From assembly GCA_003255065.1 (NCBI GenBank), contig QAOA01002967.1:150404-214403 (forward strand): a stretch of DNA of 64,000 bases, written 5' to 3'. Below are positions 1-10,499 of this stretch, piece by piece. Within the stretch, counting starts at the first letter, position 1, and every line of letters begins with the position of its first letter. The translations under genes and the position numbers were made by a program. The notes beneath the pieces were generated by a model, which was given only the letters and a program-made list of their open reading frames with translations, had not been told where the DNA came from and did not search any database. The stretch comes from Cercis canadensis. Taxonomy: Eukaryota > Streptophyta > Magnoliopsida > Fabales > Fabaceae.

Positions 1-530
1 GAGAGAGTTCATGGTGAGCTTGAGAAACAAAAACCATGGTTAAGCTTGGAGAAGCGTGGAAAAATAAACTTGTTAAGCTTGGAGAAGCTTGGACAAATAA
101 ACTTGATTTTGAGTTCTTGGTTAGCTTGAAACAAAAACCATGGATGTAAGCTTGGAGAAGCTTGGACAACTAAACTCAGATTCTAGTGGAACCTCAAGAA
201 ATTGAGAGAGTGGATGTAGGCGATTTGGCCGAACCACTATAATCTCTTGTTTCAATTTTCTTCTCCCTTTATCGCTTTAATTTTGAGGTATTTACACTTG
301 TGAATCTTCTCTATCTTCATCTCTGATTTCTCTAGATAATTTTCTATTGTTGTTCTTTATGATGTGCTAAGTTATTCTGCTCTATTCAAATCTGGCATCT
401 GGCGTGGAACTAGTTTTTAAGAACTAGTTTGTAAGAACAAGTTTTTAAGCAAATATGTGATTTGAATTCATTTTTTTATGAGCAATTTTTAACAACTCCT
501 ATTCACCCCCCCTCTAGGAGTATTTCCTGC
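1..530 (+). repeat. LTR-retrotransposon remnant (copia/SIRE-like LTR 3' part)
   Basis: The stretch holds three degenerate copies of a roughly 33-bp unit built on 'aagcttggagaagcttgga' (about 39-75, 76-110, 146-178). They are followed by a 'gtggatgtaggc...gccgaaccactataa' block and a C-tract flanked by 'actccta' and 'taggagt' (about 496-523). This order, ending in the C-tract palindrome, resembles the 3' part of LTRs of SIRE/Maximus-type copia elements. No coding sequence follows, so it is a fragment. The family assignment rests on recalled motif resemblance only. Confidence 0.4.
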
Positions 531-659
531 AACTATCACTTCCGTGCATTCTGTTTCTGTTGCAAATTAAAGGCATTCTAATATTCATGTGACTGAATCT
601 GCACATTAATTGTACTACTGGGACATGATATTAGAAATGCCCAACAAGTAATTAAGATA

Positions 660-900
660 ACCTTTCAAAGTAATCTATTCTGGTTCGTGTCATTCTTTGA
701 ATTATTCCTCCACCCTTGAAGAGGATCCTTGTCCTCAAGTATTCTTGTCTAGAAATTGCTTCCTCCATGGAGAGGCCCTTCCAGTGCACCACAGCTTCTT
801 GCTCATATTGGAATCCTTTCTGCACCCACCGATATGTAGAATCTGTTCAGGCTCCATATTAAGCTGCTCATCTTCATTAACTGGTGGATCAATATAGGTA
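660..900 (-). repeat. possible gypsy (chromovirus) pol 3'-end remnant
   Basis: On the minus strand, 'cttgaggacaaggatcc' followed by 'tcaagggtggagg' resembles the junction just after integrase in many plant chromoviruses, where the reading is Leu-Glu-Asp-Lys or Leu-Arg-Thr-Arg and then a Gly-rich tail. Only about 100 bp is recognisable and no domain is present. The 66-codon plus-strand open frame here (697-897) has no coding features. Confidence 0.25.
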
Positions 901-1900
901 GGTGCACAAGTGATCCTGTTAGAAGCGTTTCTATTGAGACAAATGCACGTTATTAACTTAGTGCCATTTTTCTTTCCTCTTAATTAATATTCGAAACTCA
1001 TTTGTTAAGAGCCTGGTTTATATGTTACAAAAGCAATGTAATAAAGTTAATACAATAGCTCCTAAAAGGTCAATAGATACATAGTTTTATAACCACTTTT
1101 GTGATGAATAATGAAGAGCATAATGTGCTTTTAAATGGCTTATGGCTAGTCTAAAAGATATCTTTTCATGTTCAAAAATATTCGGTTAATGTACACCAAA
1201 AAAAATATAGATGTTGAATGCATATGAGACTATATTAGAAAATGTAGATGACTGTGACGAAGTGTGTACACTGTATAAGTGTTGGAGAGTCTTTTCCTTC
1301 AATTTGTTTAGGATTTGAAAGATAGATGGTATGGTTACTAGATTGTTGTTTCATAGAAGCAACACATAAAGAACCCACTACACTAGGAGATCTTTGGAAT
1401 CTTATGTGGGAGAGTGAATTGCCTTAAAGAGAACAACTAGTCCACATCTCATCCGAGTGTCACACATTTGATTTGATTTAACACACTAACATCCACAATA
1501 TTATGCATTTTATAGGCTCCAGAAACAACAGACAGTAAATCTTTGCTCATGGCCGGTGGTTGCAAACCACCCTAGGCAAGGTGATAGAGATGTTGGAGGG
1601 GAGACGGAGGTTGAAGGCTGGAAAGCTACTAGAGAGAGATGAAACGAGGGAGAAAATGAGGAAAGAGGATGGCTATATTTATATAGAATGTCTAGTTTAG
1701 GGTTTCCACTATATTTTTGTCAAAATAGAAAGCATCTAAAAGTTGTTTCCCTTTTTGGTTTTATAACAACTTTTTGAGTTACAGCTTTTCAAAAAACAAA
1801 AGCCTCAAAACAAGTATCCAAACAAGATTTTCTGCTCGTTTGTTTTTGAGAACATAAAACTATGACCAAACAGGCCTAAAACTCAAAAATTGGGCAAACC
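901..1900. other. intergenic, nothing recognised
   Basis: About 1 kb of AT-rich sequence with no long open frame, no clear repeat boundaries and no RNA gene that I can recognise. The purine-rich stretch at about 1590-1670 is followed by 'tatatttatatag' but no coding frame goes with it. Confidence 0.6.
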
Positions 1901-2191
1901 TGTTAGATACAAAACTATTCTTGAGCCTTTACTTTATAGCTTAAGCTTTTAGGTTGAATCGGTTCTTGACATGGTATCAGAGCCTCTTTGACCAAGTGGT
2001 CTAGAGATCAAATCCTTCCACCCCCAATTTCTCAATTAAATTGAAATTTCAGCACATGGTATAATTGGGTCTTTGCTTTGTCTACACTTAAAGCCCAAAG
2101 GGCTTTCGCGTGCGGGAGCGTATTAGAAATAAAACTATTCTTAAGCCTTCACTTAATAGCTTAAACTTTTAGGTTGAATCGATTCTTAACA
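1901..2191 (+). mobile_element. TRIM (terminal-repeat retrotransposon in miniature), copy A
   Basis: Two 71-bp direct repeats (1901-1971 and 2121-2191) flank a 149-bp non-coding interior. The 5' repeat starts TGTTAG and ends TTGACA. Immediately after it comes TGGTATCAGAGCC (1972-1984), the plant initiator-tRNA-Met primer-binding site. A perfect 5-bp target duplication, AAACC, flanks the unit (1896-1900 and 2192-2196). The size, the primer site and the lack of coding capacity define a TRIM, which must be mobilised by an autonomous partner. The 3' repeat starts TATTAG instead of TGTTAG. The repeats differ at only a handful of positions. Confidence 0.92.
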
Positions 2192-3049
2192 AAACCCATC
2201 AAGAGAAGATTAATGTTTCAATAAATGTGTAGAAAGAAGTGGAGGAAAGGCAAAAAGAAGAAGGTGCATTCAAGATACACTTTTGGTTACCCAGCGTTTA
2301 GGTTCAGGGTCTGAAGCCTTAGGATGTTCTTGGATGTTTTTGCTTTGTCGTCTGGGTGCTTAGAAACTTCATGTGACCTATGTATATGCCCTTTACTCTT
2401 TTAGTGTATGATTACCTCTGATTTTGTCTATTTGCCACTATAGGATTGAGGAAAAGCTCAGATGTTGTTCTTCTCTTGGTTGAATGGTATTATCTTTTAT
2501 CTACGACCATAAAAAAAAAAAAAAAAAAGCACACACACACACATACACAAACTAAACCTTTTTCTATCCCAAAAAAAAAAAAAAACTAATATTGTTATCA
2601 CAGTAATATCCAACCAACTGCTCACATAGCGAAAATACTATTTATTGTAACAATTATAAATAAAAATTTAAAACAAACCTTACTGATTTGGAAGATAGTT
2701 ATTATGGATATATCTTCCATTGAGCAAAGTGAAGAAGAGAGATGATTAGTGACCACAATTCTGTTTTAGGTTCATCATACAAGTACAATTAGCACACGAA
2801 AATGGAAACAGAAAATGTTCTGAATGGTTACATGTTTGTGTCTCCAATGTTTGCAAGGATGCCTTACGATTTGTTGTCTACTTGATTACAACTGAATGCT
2901 CTTATAGTTAAATTAATCAAGGATAAAATAGTAGACTCTAAGATCCTATATGGGTTTAAGTTATTTGAAATTTTAAGTTAAAAAGGTTGATGAATTCTGT
3001 TGAAGTAAGAAGTATCCAACAAAAGCATATGACAATATTCAGTATATAT
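2192..3049. other. intergenic, low-complexity tracts
   Basis: Contains A-tracts at about 2511-2528 and 2571-2585 with a short CA repeat between them. Otherwise it is AT-rich with no gene signal. Confidence 0.6.
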
Positions 3050-3830
3050 GTCAAAATCAAACAATATTATTGTGCATGCCATTCACTAATTGAACCTGAA
3101 ATATGGCAACAACGGAGACCCACTATACATATATTACGGCCAACCTCTCTTAACAAATGAAAGTTGAAATATTAGTGTCAGTTAATGACTTTTCTTCCGT
3201 TTGAATCATTGGTGATTATGAATAAGCTGTCACATACACAATGAACATATAAAGCAAATTTAATAGCAGCAAGGATTGAAGATCCAAGTTCACAATACTT
3301 ATCAATACTTATTGCAGAATTGTGGCCATAGTCAAGTAGCCTAAGATTTTTTTTCATCAAGGTAAGGTTTTGTTCAAACTCATCATACAGCACATCGATG
3401 ACAGTTTTTCAAAATTAAGAAAGCTAATATCTTATAGTTTTCCCAAATTCTAGTATCTGCAGAGACAGTAGTTTTCGGCATATAAACGAAGAAGATGCTA
3501 AGATCTACATACACCAATCAATGTTTGGTATATAGAGTTGTAAACTTGGGGTTAATATTAGTATGCCATCAAAAACCAAAAATCACAAAATAAACAATCT
3601 CTTCAATATTCTCTATTCACCCATCGGTAAATAAATTATGAACTCTAAATTCCAACCAGAAGAAGATCATTTAAAGAAATATGTATGCCAAACCATACCT
3701 TAAACATTAAGGGAAATAACATAAAAGATATAAGCCCTGACATAAAAGACATAGTGAAAGAAAAATTTTAAAAGAACTTCAAATCTTTCAACTAGGGCAA
3801 TCAACTAAAAGAAATCAACCTTGAGAGATT

Positions 3831-4622
3831 TCAAAGCTTCAATGAAAGGTCAAGCTCTTCATCAGAAGTGCAGAGTCCGAGTTCCAAGTCAATTCCTTTT
3901 TCTACATCAATTACCTCTGTGCCTATTCCTCCATGAGAATTACCTTCAATATCATCATCCAATATGGTCTCAGAGTTTTGCATTTCAGGGAGAGAACGCA
4001 AAGGATTATTGGCGTTGATCCAGAGCTGTGGCCAGATATTGAACTCTTCTGATTTATCTTCAGAATTGCTAGGACCTGCTCCTGCACTCTCCCAAGGAAG
4101 TTTCCAATTCAAAGGAGGACTCGACCAAGGAGATTTCAAATTTAAAAGGGGAAAGACATCCTCGTTGACCTCATATGGTGGGCAATTCAGATCATATCCA
4201 TTCTCAAAATTAAGATTATAATGCAAGTCAATATTCTTTACCCATTCAAGAATGTCATCATCAATTTTCTTCATCCTTTTCAAGCAAGACTCTGTGCTCT
4301 CCTCATCCTCCATCACTCTCTTGCCCTTTCGATCTTTAGGTTCATTAGAAACTTCAACTTGGAGTGCTCCTTCCATATCAGCAGCACCAGAACATTGATC
4401 TTGATCTGGATCAGTCTTGCTTGGACCACAAGAAATTCCTTGCTCGAGCATGACCTTCTTGATGAGAGTATCACTGTACACGGAGCTATCGTGATTGTGA
4501 TCTTCTTTTTTGGCGTCGTCAGGGTTTTCCATGGATTCCAACATTGGGTCTGGCGGGCTACCAGAGGAGGAGTGATCAGCGTTGGGGTTAGGGTTTTTTA
4601 CCTGGAGTTTGGCTTCTTCCAT
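3831..4622 (-). CDS. uncharacterised acidic nuclear-type protein with three EAR-type repressor motifs
   Basis: Single-exon frame of 263 codons; I do not recognise a named family. The protein is rich in Asp, Glu, Ser and Asn. It has a basic KDRKGKR patch near residue 96 that could be a nuclear localisation signal. It carries a DLNxxP motif (DLNCPP, residues 144-149), an LxLxL motif (LELGL, 246-250) and a second LxLxL at the extreme C-terminus (LDLSLKL, 257-263). In plants, DLNxxP and LxLxL are the two forms of the EAR motif that recruits TOPLESS/SAP18-type co-repressors; that is family knowledge, and its use here is inference. No DNA-binding domain is visible, so it may act as an adaptor. The start is supported by a TATA box about 85 bp upstream, by the ATG with an A at -3, and by its loss in the decayed duplicate. 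The downstream duplicate at 24.4-26.3 kb helps to confirm the frame. Confidence 0.78.
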   Translation of the reverse strand: MEEAKLQVKNPNPNADHSSSGSPPDPMLESMENPDDAKKEDHNHDSSVYSDTLIKKVMLEQGISCGPSKTDPDQDQCSGAADMEGALQVEVSNEPKDRKGKRVMEDEESTESCLKRMKKIDDDILEWVKNIDLHYNLNFENGYDLNCPPYEVNEDVFPLLNLKSPWSSPPLNWKLPWESAGAGPSNSEDKSEEFNIWPQLWINANNPLRSLPEMQNSETILDDDIEGNSHGGIGTEVIDVEKGIDLELGLCTSDEELDLSLKL

Positions 4623-4704
4623 AGTAGAACTGTGGCAAGGGCTTTTCTTGGCTGTGAAGAGTTGTGAAACGGTATGGGTGTCGATTTAGGGTTTGAAGGC
4701 AAGC

Positions 4705-4711
4705 ATATATA
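4705..4711 (-). promoter_or_regulatory. TATA box of the EAR-motif gene
   Basis: The minus strand reads 'tctatatatgc' about 84 bp upstream of the ATG at 4622, which would put the transcription start near 4675-4680. The duplicate gene has a TATA-like 'tctatatattt' at the equivalent place (about 26016-26024). Conservation of this element in both copies supports it. Confidence 0.6.
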
Positions 4712-4956
4712 GAACCAGAGAAAGAGAAGGAAGCTTCTCCGTGTAGAGATTAAAAAGGAAGGTTTCAAGGGGATATATATCATCAACGCTGTGATAACGA
4801 GATTGCCTTACTTGGTAACTGGGAAGGGAAGCTGTTTGGCTCATCTTGCACTGTGAGTATTTTTCAGCCCCTTAATTATTATTTTTTATTGGGTTTCTTT
4901 TTTGACATAGTTTAAATGGGCTCTTAGAAAGCTACAATCTACCATATTAAAAAATA

Positions 4957-5272
4957 GGATAAACTACATTTATCTCCATTGAGATTTTCCGAAATAACAT
5001 TACACCCCATTGCTCTGATAACTAACAATGTCTTATAAAATTCATACAAAATATGCCTTTGGATCATGGGTTAACCATGGGTTGGTGAATAAATTTGTAT
5101 TTTCTTTAAAAAAAATTACACTCATCATCCTCATATTCTGTAAAAAAAATGACACTTTGCCTCATTTTATAAGTTTTTTCAAACATTTTTCTCTTTTCTT
5201 TGCCTTAATCAAAAACTACTATATTCTTAGCTTTCATTTTTATTTTCCTTTCAGTTTTTGTTGTTGTTTGTG

Positions 5273-5318
<46 letters not shown>

Positions 5319-6231
5319 CATTTTATAATTAACATCTTTTATATATTTTTATATATAATTTATTATGAAATCGATAATGAAGAAAAGAGAGAGAAAAAAT
5401 CAAAGAAGTGTGCTAGTATCATTTCTTTAGTCCAATAATTGAATTTTTATTTTTGTAAACAATCTAATAATTGGAAGTGACAATAAAAATAACTTGAAGA
5501 AACATTTCTTGATATAAGAACATTATTATGTTTAATCCTCAAATAAATTTCTAGAAGGTTTATTTGTTAAAATCATTTACTTGGTATGTATGACATCTAA
5601 TTCCGTATCAAACATGACAAGCTAGGTATGATATGGTCGTGCCAATCAGCTGAACTAATATTGAGTAGGATCAATGGAACATCTGAATTTGATCTTTTTA
5701 GTTATTAGTTATAAATATTGAAAATCTTATTGTCTGTATATATAATTATGGTAGTTGCTAGACAAGTGATAGTTCGATGGACGTTGATGTGATTTTTATG
5801 TATAAGCATAGACTATCACATCATAACAGATCCATCCGTTGGAGCTTTGCCTAAACAAGAAACTCAAAATGGAATCCAATGACTGGATAACAAAATTGAT
5901 ATAAAAAAAGTTACAAGGAAAACCAAAATGAAAACCAGGAATACACAATTGTATTTGATTCAGGCAAAGAACATTGAGAAGTGTTAAGAAAAATTTCTGA
6001 AATAGGGTGGAGTGTCATTTTGGTAAAACTTGAGGGTGATGAGTGTAATTGAACAAAGAAAATAAATTGTTCTACATCAACCCATTATTGACCCATAGTC
6101 AGAATTCTATAAAATCTTGTACAATGTTGTTAGAGTTGACAGAAGAATGGGGTGAAGTGTAATTTTGGGCTGAAAATGAGAGTGGAGTGTCATTTCTACA
6201 AACCTCAAGGGAGGGGAGTGTAATTTACCCC
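4957..6231. mobile_element. non-autonomous DNA transposon with long terminal inverted repeats (MULE- or hAT-like)
   Basis: The left end (4957-about 5170) and the reverse complement of the right end (about 5990-6231) share a series of blocks in the same order. These are 'ggataaactaca/ggggtaaattaca' at the tips, 'attacacnnnaccccatt', 'atgggttnatg', 'attacactcatca.cctca' and 'aatgacact'. The inverted ends are therefore over 200 bp long but eroded. The flanks read AAAAAATA on both sides (4949-4956 and 6232-6239), a possible 8-bp target duplication, although low in complexity. The interior holds an (AT)n tract and no transposase. Long inverted ends suggest a MULE; an 8-bp duplication would suit hAT. 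Confidence 0.65.
5275..5317. repeat. (AT)n microsatellite
   Basis: An uninterrupted AT dinucleotide run of about 43 bp inside the inverted-repeat transposon. Confidence 0.95.
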
Positions 6232-6239
6232 AAAAAATA

Positions 6240-6370
6240 TTACATTAATGGTTTGAGCATGGGACATTTCATCACGGAGGTCTCGTGTTCAAATCTCATT
6301 AGTACAAGATGGGGTGAGATTATGGGAGGGAAAGGCTACCCCATGTTTTGTAGTCTCTAGTGGACCAAAC
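6240..6370 (+). repeat. possible tRNA-derived SINE remnant
   Basis: 'tggtttgagcatgg' (an A-box-like stretch, 6247-6260) is followed about 25 bp later by 'gtgttcaaatctc', a good Pol III B-box (GTTCAAATC, about 6288-6296). This is the layout of plant tRNA-derived SINEs. No poly-T/poly-A tail or target duplication could be fixed. Confidence 0.4.
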
Positions 6371-6579
6371 AAAAGATAAAAAATATTATGTTATATCAAT
6401 AATAATTCTACATTTTAATTTCAAAATGAAATATTGACTTTGATTATTTGTTGAATCAGTTAATATAAAGTTAAAAACATAATCACACAATAAAAAAAAA
6501 AAAAAACTACATTTACCCTTATTATGCTGTCTCACTCTTCCTCTGAACTTTAAAATTTCATCTTTTCTTGGGTGCAACT

Positions 6580-6788
6580 TAAAGATAAAAATGTATAAGA
6601 GATGGAAAAGGTCTCAACTATTCATTTAGTGTAATTGTATATTTATACAAATGTAAAGACTATTTAAAATTCAAATAAAAATGAAACTAACCCTAGATAA
6701 GTGAGCTGTTGTATGTTGGAGTTTGCTACAAGTATATTTGACTAAATAAAATAAAAACAAACTCTAACTAACTGCTGACTCACTAATA
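6580..6788 (-). repeat. copia 1, 3' LTR
   Basis: 209-bp LTR. On its inner side the minus strand carries the polypurine tract 'cttgagggggcg' (about 6789-6800), from which plus-strand DNA synthesis starts. The LTR tip is TATTAG, not the usual TGTTAG. Confidence 0.88.
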
Positions 6789-7819
6789 CGCCCCCTCAAG
6801 ATGGTGGAGGATTCAACTACACCAATCTTGGAACGTAGAGATTGAAAACGGGACCCTGGTAGTGGTTTGCTTAGGAGATCAGCAAGTTGATGTGATGACG
6901 GTACATGAGAAACTTGAAGGGCTTTGTTAGAGACAAGATCCCGGACAAAGTGATAATCAATGGACAAATGCTCCATTCTTGAGTGAAAAACGGGATTGGC
7001 ACAGAGATAGGTGGTTCCAATATTGTCTAAATAAATCATGGGAGGCGCATGGACCTTGAGACCAAATTCTTTAAGCAAATTTTTAAGCCAGAGAATCTTT
7101 GGAGAGGTAGAAGCAATGGTGCGGTATTCAGCCTCAGTAGAAGAGCGAGCCACTGATTTTTGCTTGCGTGAGCTCCAAGAGATTGGATTATTGCCAAGAT
7201 AAGCAATATAGGCACCTGTAGAGCGATGATCAATTGTGTCTCCTGCCTAGTCAAAATCACAATAGGTAGTGAGTTGCAGTTGAGCATTTTGAGTTAGGAG
7301 ACTACCAAAAGGGAGGGTGGATTTTAGATAACGCAGCAATTGCTTGAGAACCTAATAGTGGTCATCAGTAGGGGCTTGCATATGTTGAGCAAGCCGACTA
7401 ACAATGTAGGCAACATCTAGGTGAGTAAGAGACAAATACTATAAGGACCCCACAAATCTTCTATAAATAGTAACATCAGTGAATAGGGAGTCATGGGAGA
7501 ATTTGGCCAAAGTGGACATGGGTGTGGTGATGGGTTTGGCACCTTCCATGTTGGATTTGGCCAATAAATCCCTTATATACTTGTGTTGTATGATGAAGAG
7601 CCCTTTCAAGGAGAAGGAAGCAGCAAATGATGACATAAAATGGGTGAGAAAAACAGTAGAATTGCCGGTTAAGAGTAGATCATCTACATATACCAAAAAG
7701 TAGGCAAGGATAGTACCTTTCCTATATATGAACAATGAAGCATCCGTCTTTAAATTAGTGAAACCATATTGCAAAAGAAATGTGTGTAAGGCATAATACC
7801 ATGCACGCGGGGCCTACTT
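6789..7819 (-). pseudogene. copia 1 RT (C-terminal half) and RNase H
   Basis: The frame picks up immediately beyond the nested insertion. An LKQAPRAW-type motif is readable but its Gln codon is a stop (TAG, 7814-7816). Next come LKTDASLF, the intact RT catalytic YVDD motif (LVYVDDLLL, in the 7439-7774 frame), and the RNase H end with SSTEAEYR (about 7130-7153). At least two further frame breaks separate 7439-7774 from the 6764-7153 frame. The stretch 7288-7438 links them in a shifted frame. Readable but not functional. Confidence 0.85.
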
Positions 7820-7824
7820 GAGAC

Positions 7825-9174
7825 AGTTGTGAAAATCCTAACACAAGTGTACGTTATCATTTCTAAGTAATAAGATGAGATAGAGTATCGTTTCCCTAAG
7901 GACTAACGTATCAACTACTGAAATTTGGTTAACCTTAATTTTATCTAATCAATCAATATGTAGAGATTTTCAAGAAACAACTTAAAATAGAATGAAAACA
8001 AACTAAACCAGTAAAATAGCAAATTATACTAGCAAAATGATAGAATTATCAAAATAGAAGAACCTAGGGTTCCGATTTCACCATAATTACTTCCAGTTTT
8101 CATTCCTTATTCCATTAATTCCAATTTATCTTCCTAATTGCTAATCAAGATTCCCTAATTCATTCACTAGCCTCTCCCAAGGTCTAGTGTAAATAACCCC
8201 TAATTGCTAACCCTGTATATTCCTATACGAGTTACAATAATTACGAATTCATTAGGATTGGTGCATCTTCTTAACTGATTACATGAGCCATGGAGATATA
8301 TTCCTATCCTCCATGCAACCCATGGTATTTACCCCAAGGAACTTGACACACAATTCTCCTTCCGGTTTCATTGTGATTACCTAATCATCTAATTATTGGC
8401 CAGACAATTAGAAGCATTAAGAGAAGGGATAAACACTCAAATTGAAAAGATAAATCATAGAATTACTTTCATAAGAAACTAAAAGTAGTCTTAATTAGGC
8501 TACATCGTACCCCTAGATAAGAAACTTAGTTCATAATAGAAGAAGAGAACATGAACAAGTAGAATCTAAACATAGCTCAAGAACAGAAGAAGAAAAACTC
8601 TGGTATGGAGATCAATTTAGCTTCGCAAATCTTCTCTTCAACCCTTGCTTTGCCTCCCCCCCCCCCCCCNCCCCCCCTCTTAAAATTCTTAAATTTTTTC
8701 CTTTTATACTTACCACAAGAAAGCCCTAAAAACAAAAGAAATGAAGCCACGTCAGAATAACTTAACCACGGGTGCCACGGCCCTGGGTTTTGGGCACCGC
8801 GGCCCTGCTCCTCTAGACAATATACTAGTCTTCCTCACTTACAGGCGCCGTGGCCCTATTTTTTGGGCACCGCGACCCTTAACCTCTGGTCCTATAAGGA
8901 TTTGAGTTCTGCGGCTCTGATAAACAGAGGTTGTGGCACTGGGCTTCTATCCCAGTCTTCCATTTTGATGCTCCAGGGGTCACGGCTCTGGTTTATTGGT
9001 GCTGCGCCTCTTGGATTCTGTCTCAAACCTTCCTAAAATTTTCATTTGTTCTTTCTAACCCATGAAACCTACAATTTAACATTAACATACCATTAAATGG
9101 CAATTAATCCTCAAAAAACAACCAAATACTTAAGTAAAGGATACCTAAAGAGTGAGTATAAAAACCATTCAACA
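7825..9174 (-). repeat. Athila-like element 1, 3' LTR
   Basis: 1350 bp. Between about 8765 and 9000 it carries several degenerate copies of a GC-rich unit of the form 'ggcaccgcggccctg', unusual in an otherwise AT-rich LTR. A poly-C run with one undetermined base (about 8658-8688) replaces about 25 bp of normal sequence found in the other LTR near 19605-19640, and looks like a sequencing or assembly artefact. The polypurine tract 'aagtttgggggtatt' on the minus strand (9175-9189) adjoins it. Confidence 0.92.
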
Positions 9175-10420
9175 AATACCCCCAAACTTAAGATTTGCTA
9201 GTCCTTGAGTAAAGAAAATAACTTCTGCTTTTAGTGCTAACTCAATAATGCAAATTCTTCTTACTCATTATATAGGCCTCAAAGAATTCAGTTAACCACA
9301 ATTCTTAGAAAACTTTCAAGATGACACGCATGTATCTATTTTCAAACCAAAGTTGCTCTCTTTGCACTAGAATTCTGTGTGTGAAAATAGCCTTGCTTGC
9401 CTTTCTCTTTTTGCTTAAATTAGATTATGCAAACATACAACAATATCAATTTCTATTTTATTGTTTTGGAACCCCATATGCTTGTTTTTCATGTGAATCT
9501 CCACTAATGTAGGCCAAACAACATAGAGGATCAGAAGGACTTTTGGTCGGTTTGTAACGTGTGGCTGGGTGAAGGATAAGATAAGAGACAAAAGAATGGT
9601 TTAGTTCACTTATCACACAAATTTAGTTAAAGCAAGACTCACGAGCAACCACTTTTCCTTCTTTCACTTCTAAATCCCCCAAACTTATTTTCATCTTTAC
9701 TTTGAGATCCACCAACAACACTTTTATTCATTTTGGGTTACCACATCTTGGACTTTGTGCTTTTATGAGATTTCTTTTCTTTACATTGCACTTTTCATTA
9801 CTTTGCAGCAGGATTGTAACTCTTTTGACTTTGGTGGTATATTGATATTTTTCTTTTCTTTCTCCACTCATTCTTACCAAAATTCTTAGCTCTAGATGCT
9901 CTTTTAACTAAATAATGTTCTAAGTGAAGGGTACACAAAAAGAGATTCATTCAAAGGCTAAGTTTCATGAAGGTGAAGAAGAAAATGCTACTTTAAGCTC
10001 AACAGTATGTGCTAGGGATTTAATCATCATTCACAAGGTTAGCTAGAAAGGTCCAAACTGAACAAATATGACCTAAATCATATCCTTCACATTGTACAAC
10101 CTAAGATTTCACCTTGACTGACAGTCAAGCAAGTTCTAGTGTTCATGAGACTTTGAAATAACTTAGTTCATATAATTGTCTTTAAACAATGTCAAATTCA
10201 AGCAAGCAAGGCTATGTGCTCAATGATTCAATGAAATTCAGTCAAACAAGAGCAAGCTCTAGAGTTCTCAAACACACAAACATAACATTTATCATTTTTC
10301 TAGAGTTGTGGTCAAAGAAAATTCAATTTTATCATCAGCCCAAGGTTTTCAATTTTTTTTTTATTTTTATTTTTTGAAAAATTAATAAGCAAGCACCCTA
10401 AAATTTATAGGCCAAAACCG
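9175..10420 (-). other. Athila-like element 1, 3' non-coding region
   Basis: Lies between the polypurine tract beside the 3' LTR and a second, internal polypurine-like tract at 10421-10457. It has no coding frame longer than about 65 codons and no recognisable domain. A T-rich run lies at 10347-10375. Confidence 0.6.
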
Positions 10421-10457
10421 ACACCCCCAAACTTAAGATAAAACAATGTCCTCAATG
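10421..10457 (-). other. internal polypurine-tract-like motif
   Basis: The minus strand reads 'cattgaggacattg', a short spacer, then 'cttaagtttgggggtgt'. It repeats the 'aagtttggggg' core of the true polypurine tract at the LTR edge. The equivalent motif appears in the second Athila-like family at 49307-49346, 49629-49665 and 59243-59280. It may be a second plus-strand priming site or an RNA signal; the function is not known to me. Confidence 0.5.
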
Positions 10458-10499
10458 TTTAAATGGAAAAAAGGAAAAAAAGGAGTGAGACTTCCCTGA

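Larger units (their letters stand above)
3050..4945 (-). repeat. tandem-duplicated segment, unit 1 (intact gene copy)
   Basis: This segment is alignable by eye along its length with 24360-26260 in the same orientation. Shared landmarks include 'acagtagttttcggcata' (3464 and 24712), 'tttggtatatagagt' (3523 and 24775), the whole coding region, the TATA region, and 'aagctgtttgg' upstream (4830 and 26151). Similarity continues well downstream of the stop codon and upstream of the promoter, so this is a genomic duplication and not a retrocopy. Confidence 0.88.

Noticed and set aside
3178..3393. 71-codon minus-strand frame downstream of the EAR-motif gene
   Set aside because: The matching part of the duplicate (about 24500-24640) does not keep the frame and no domain is visible.
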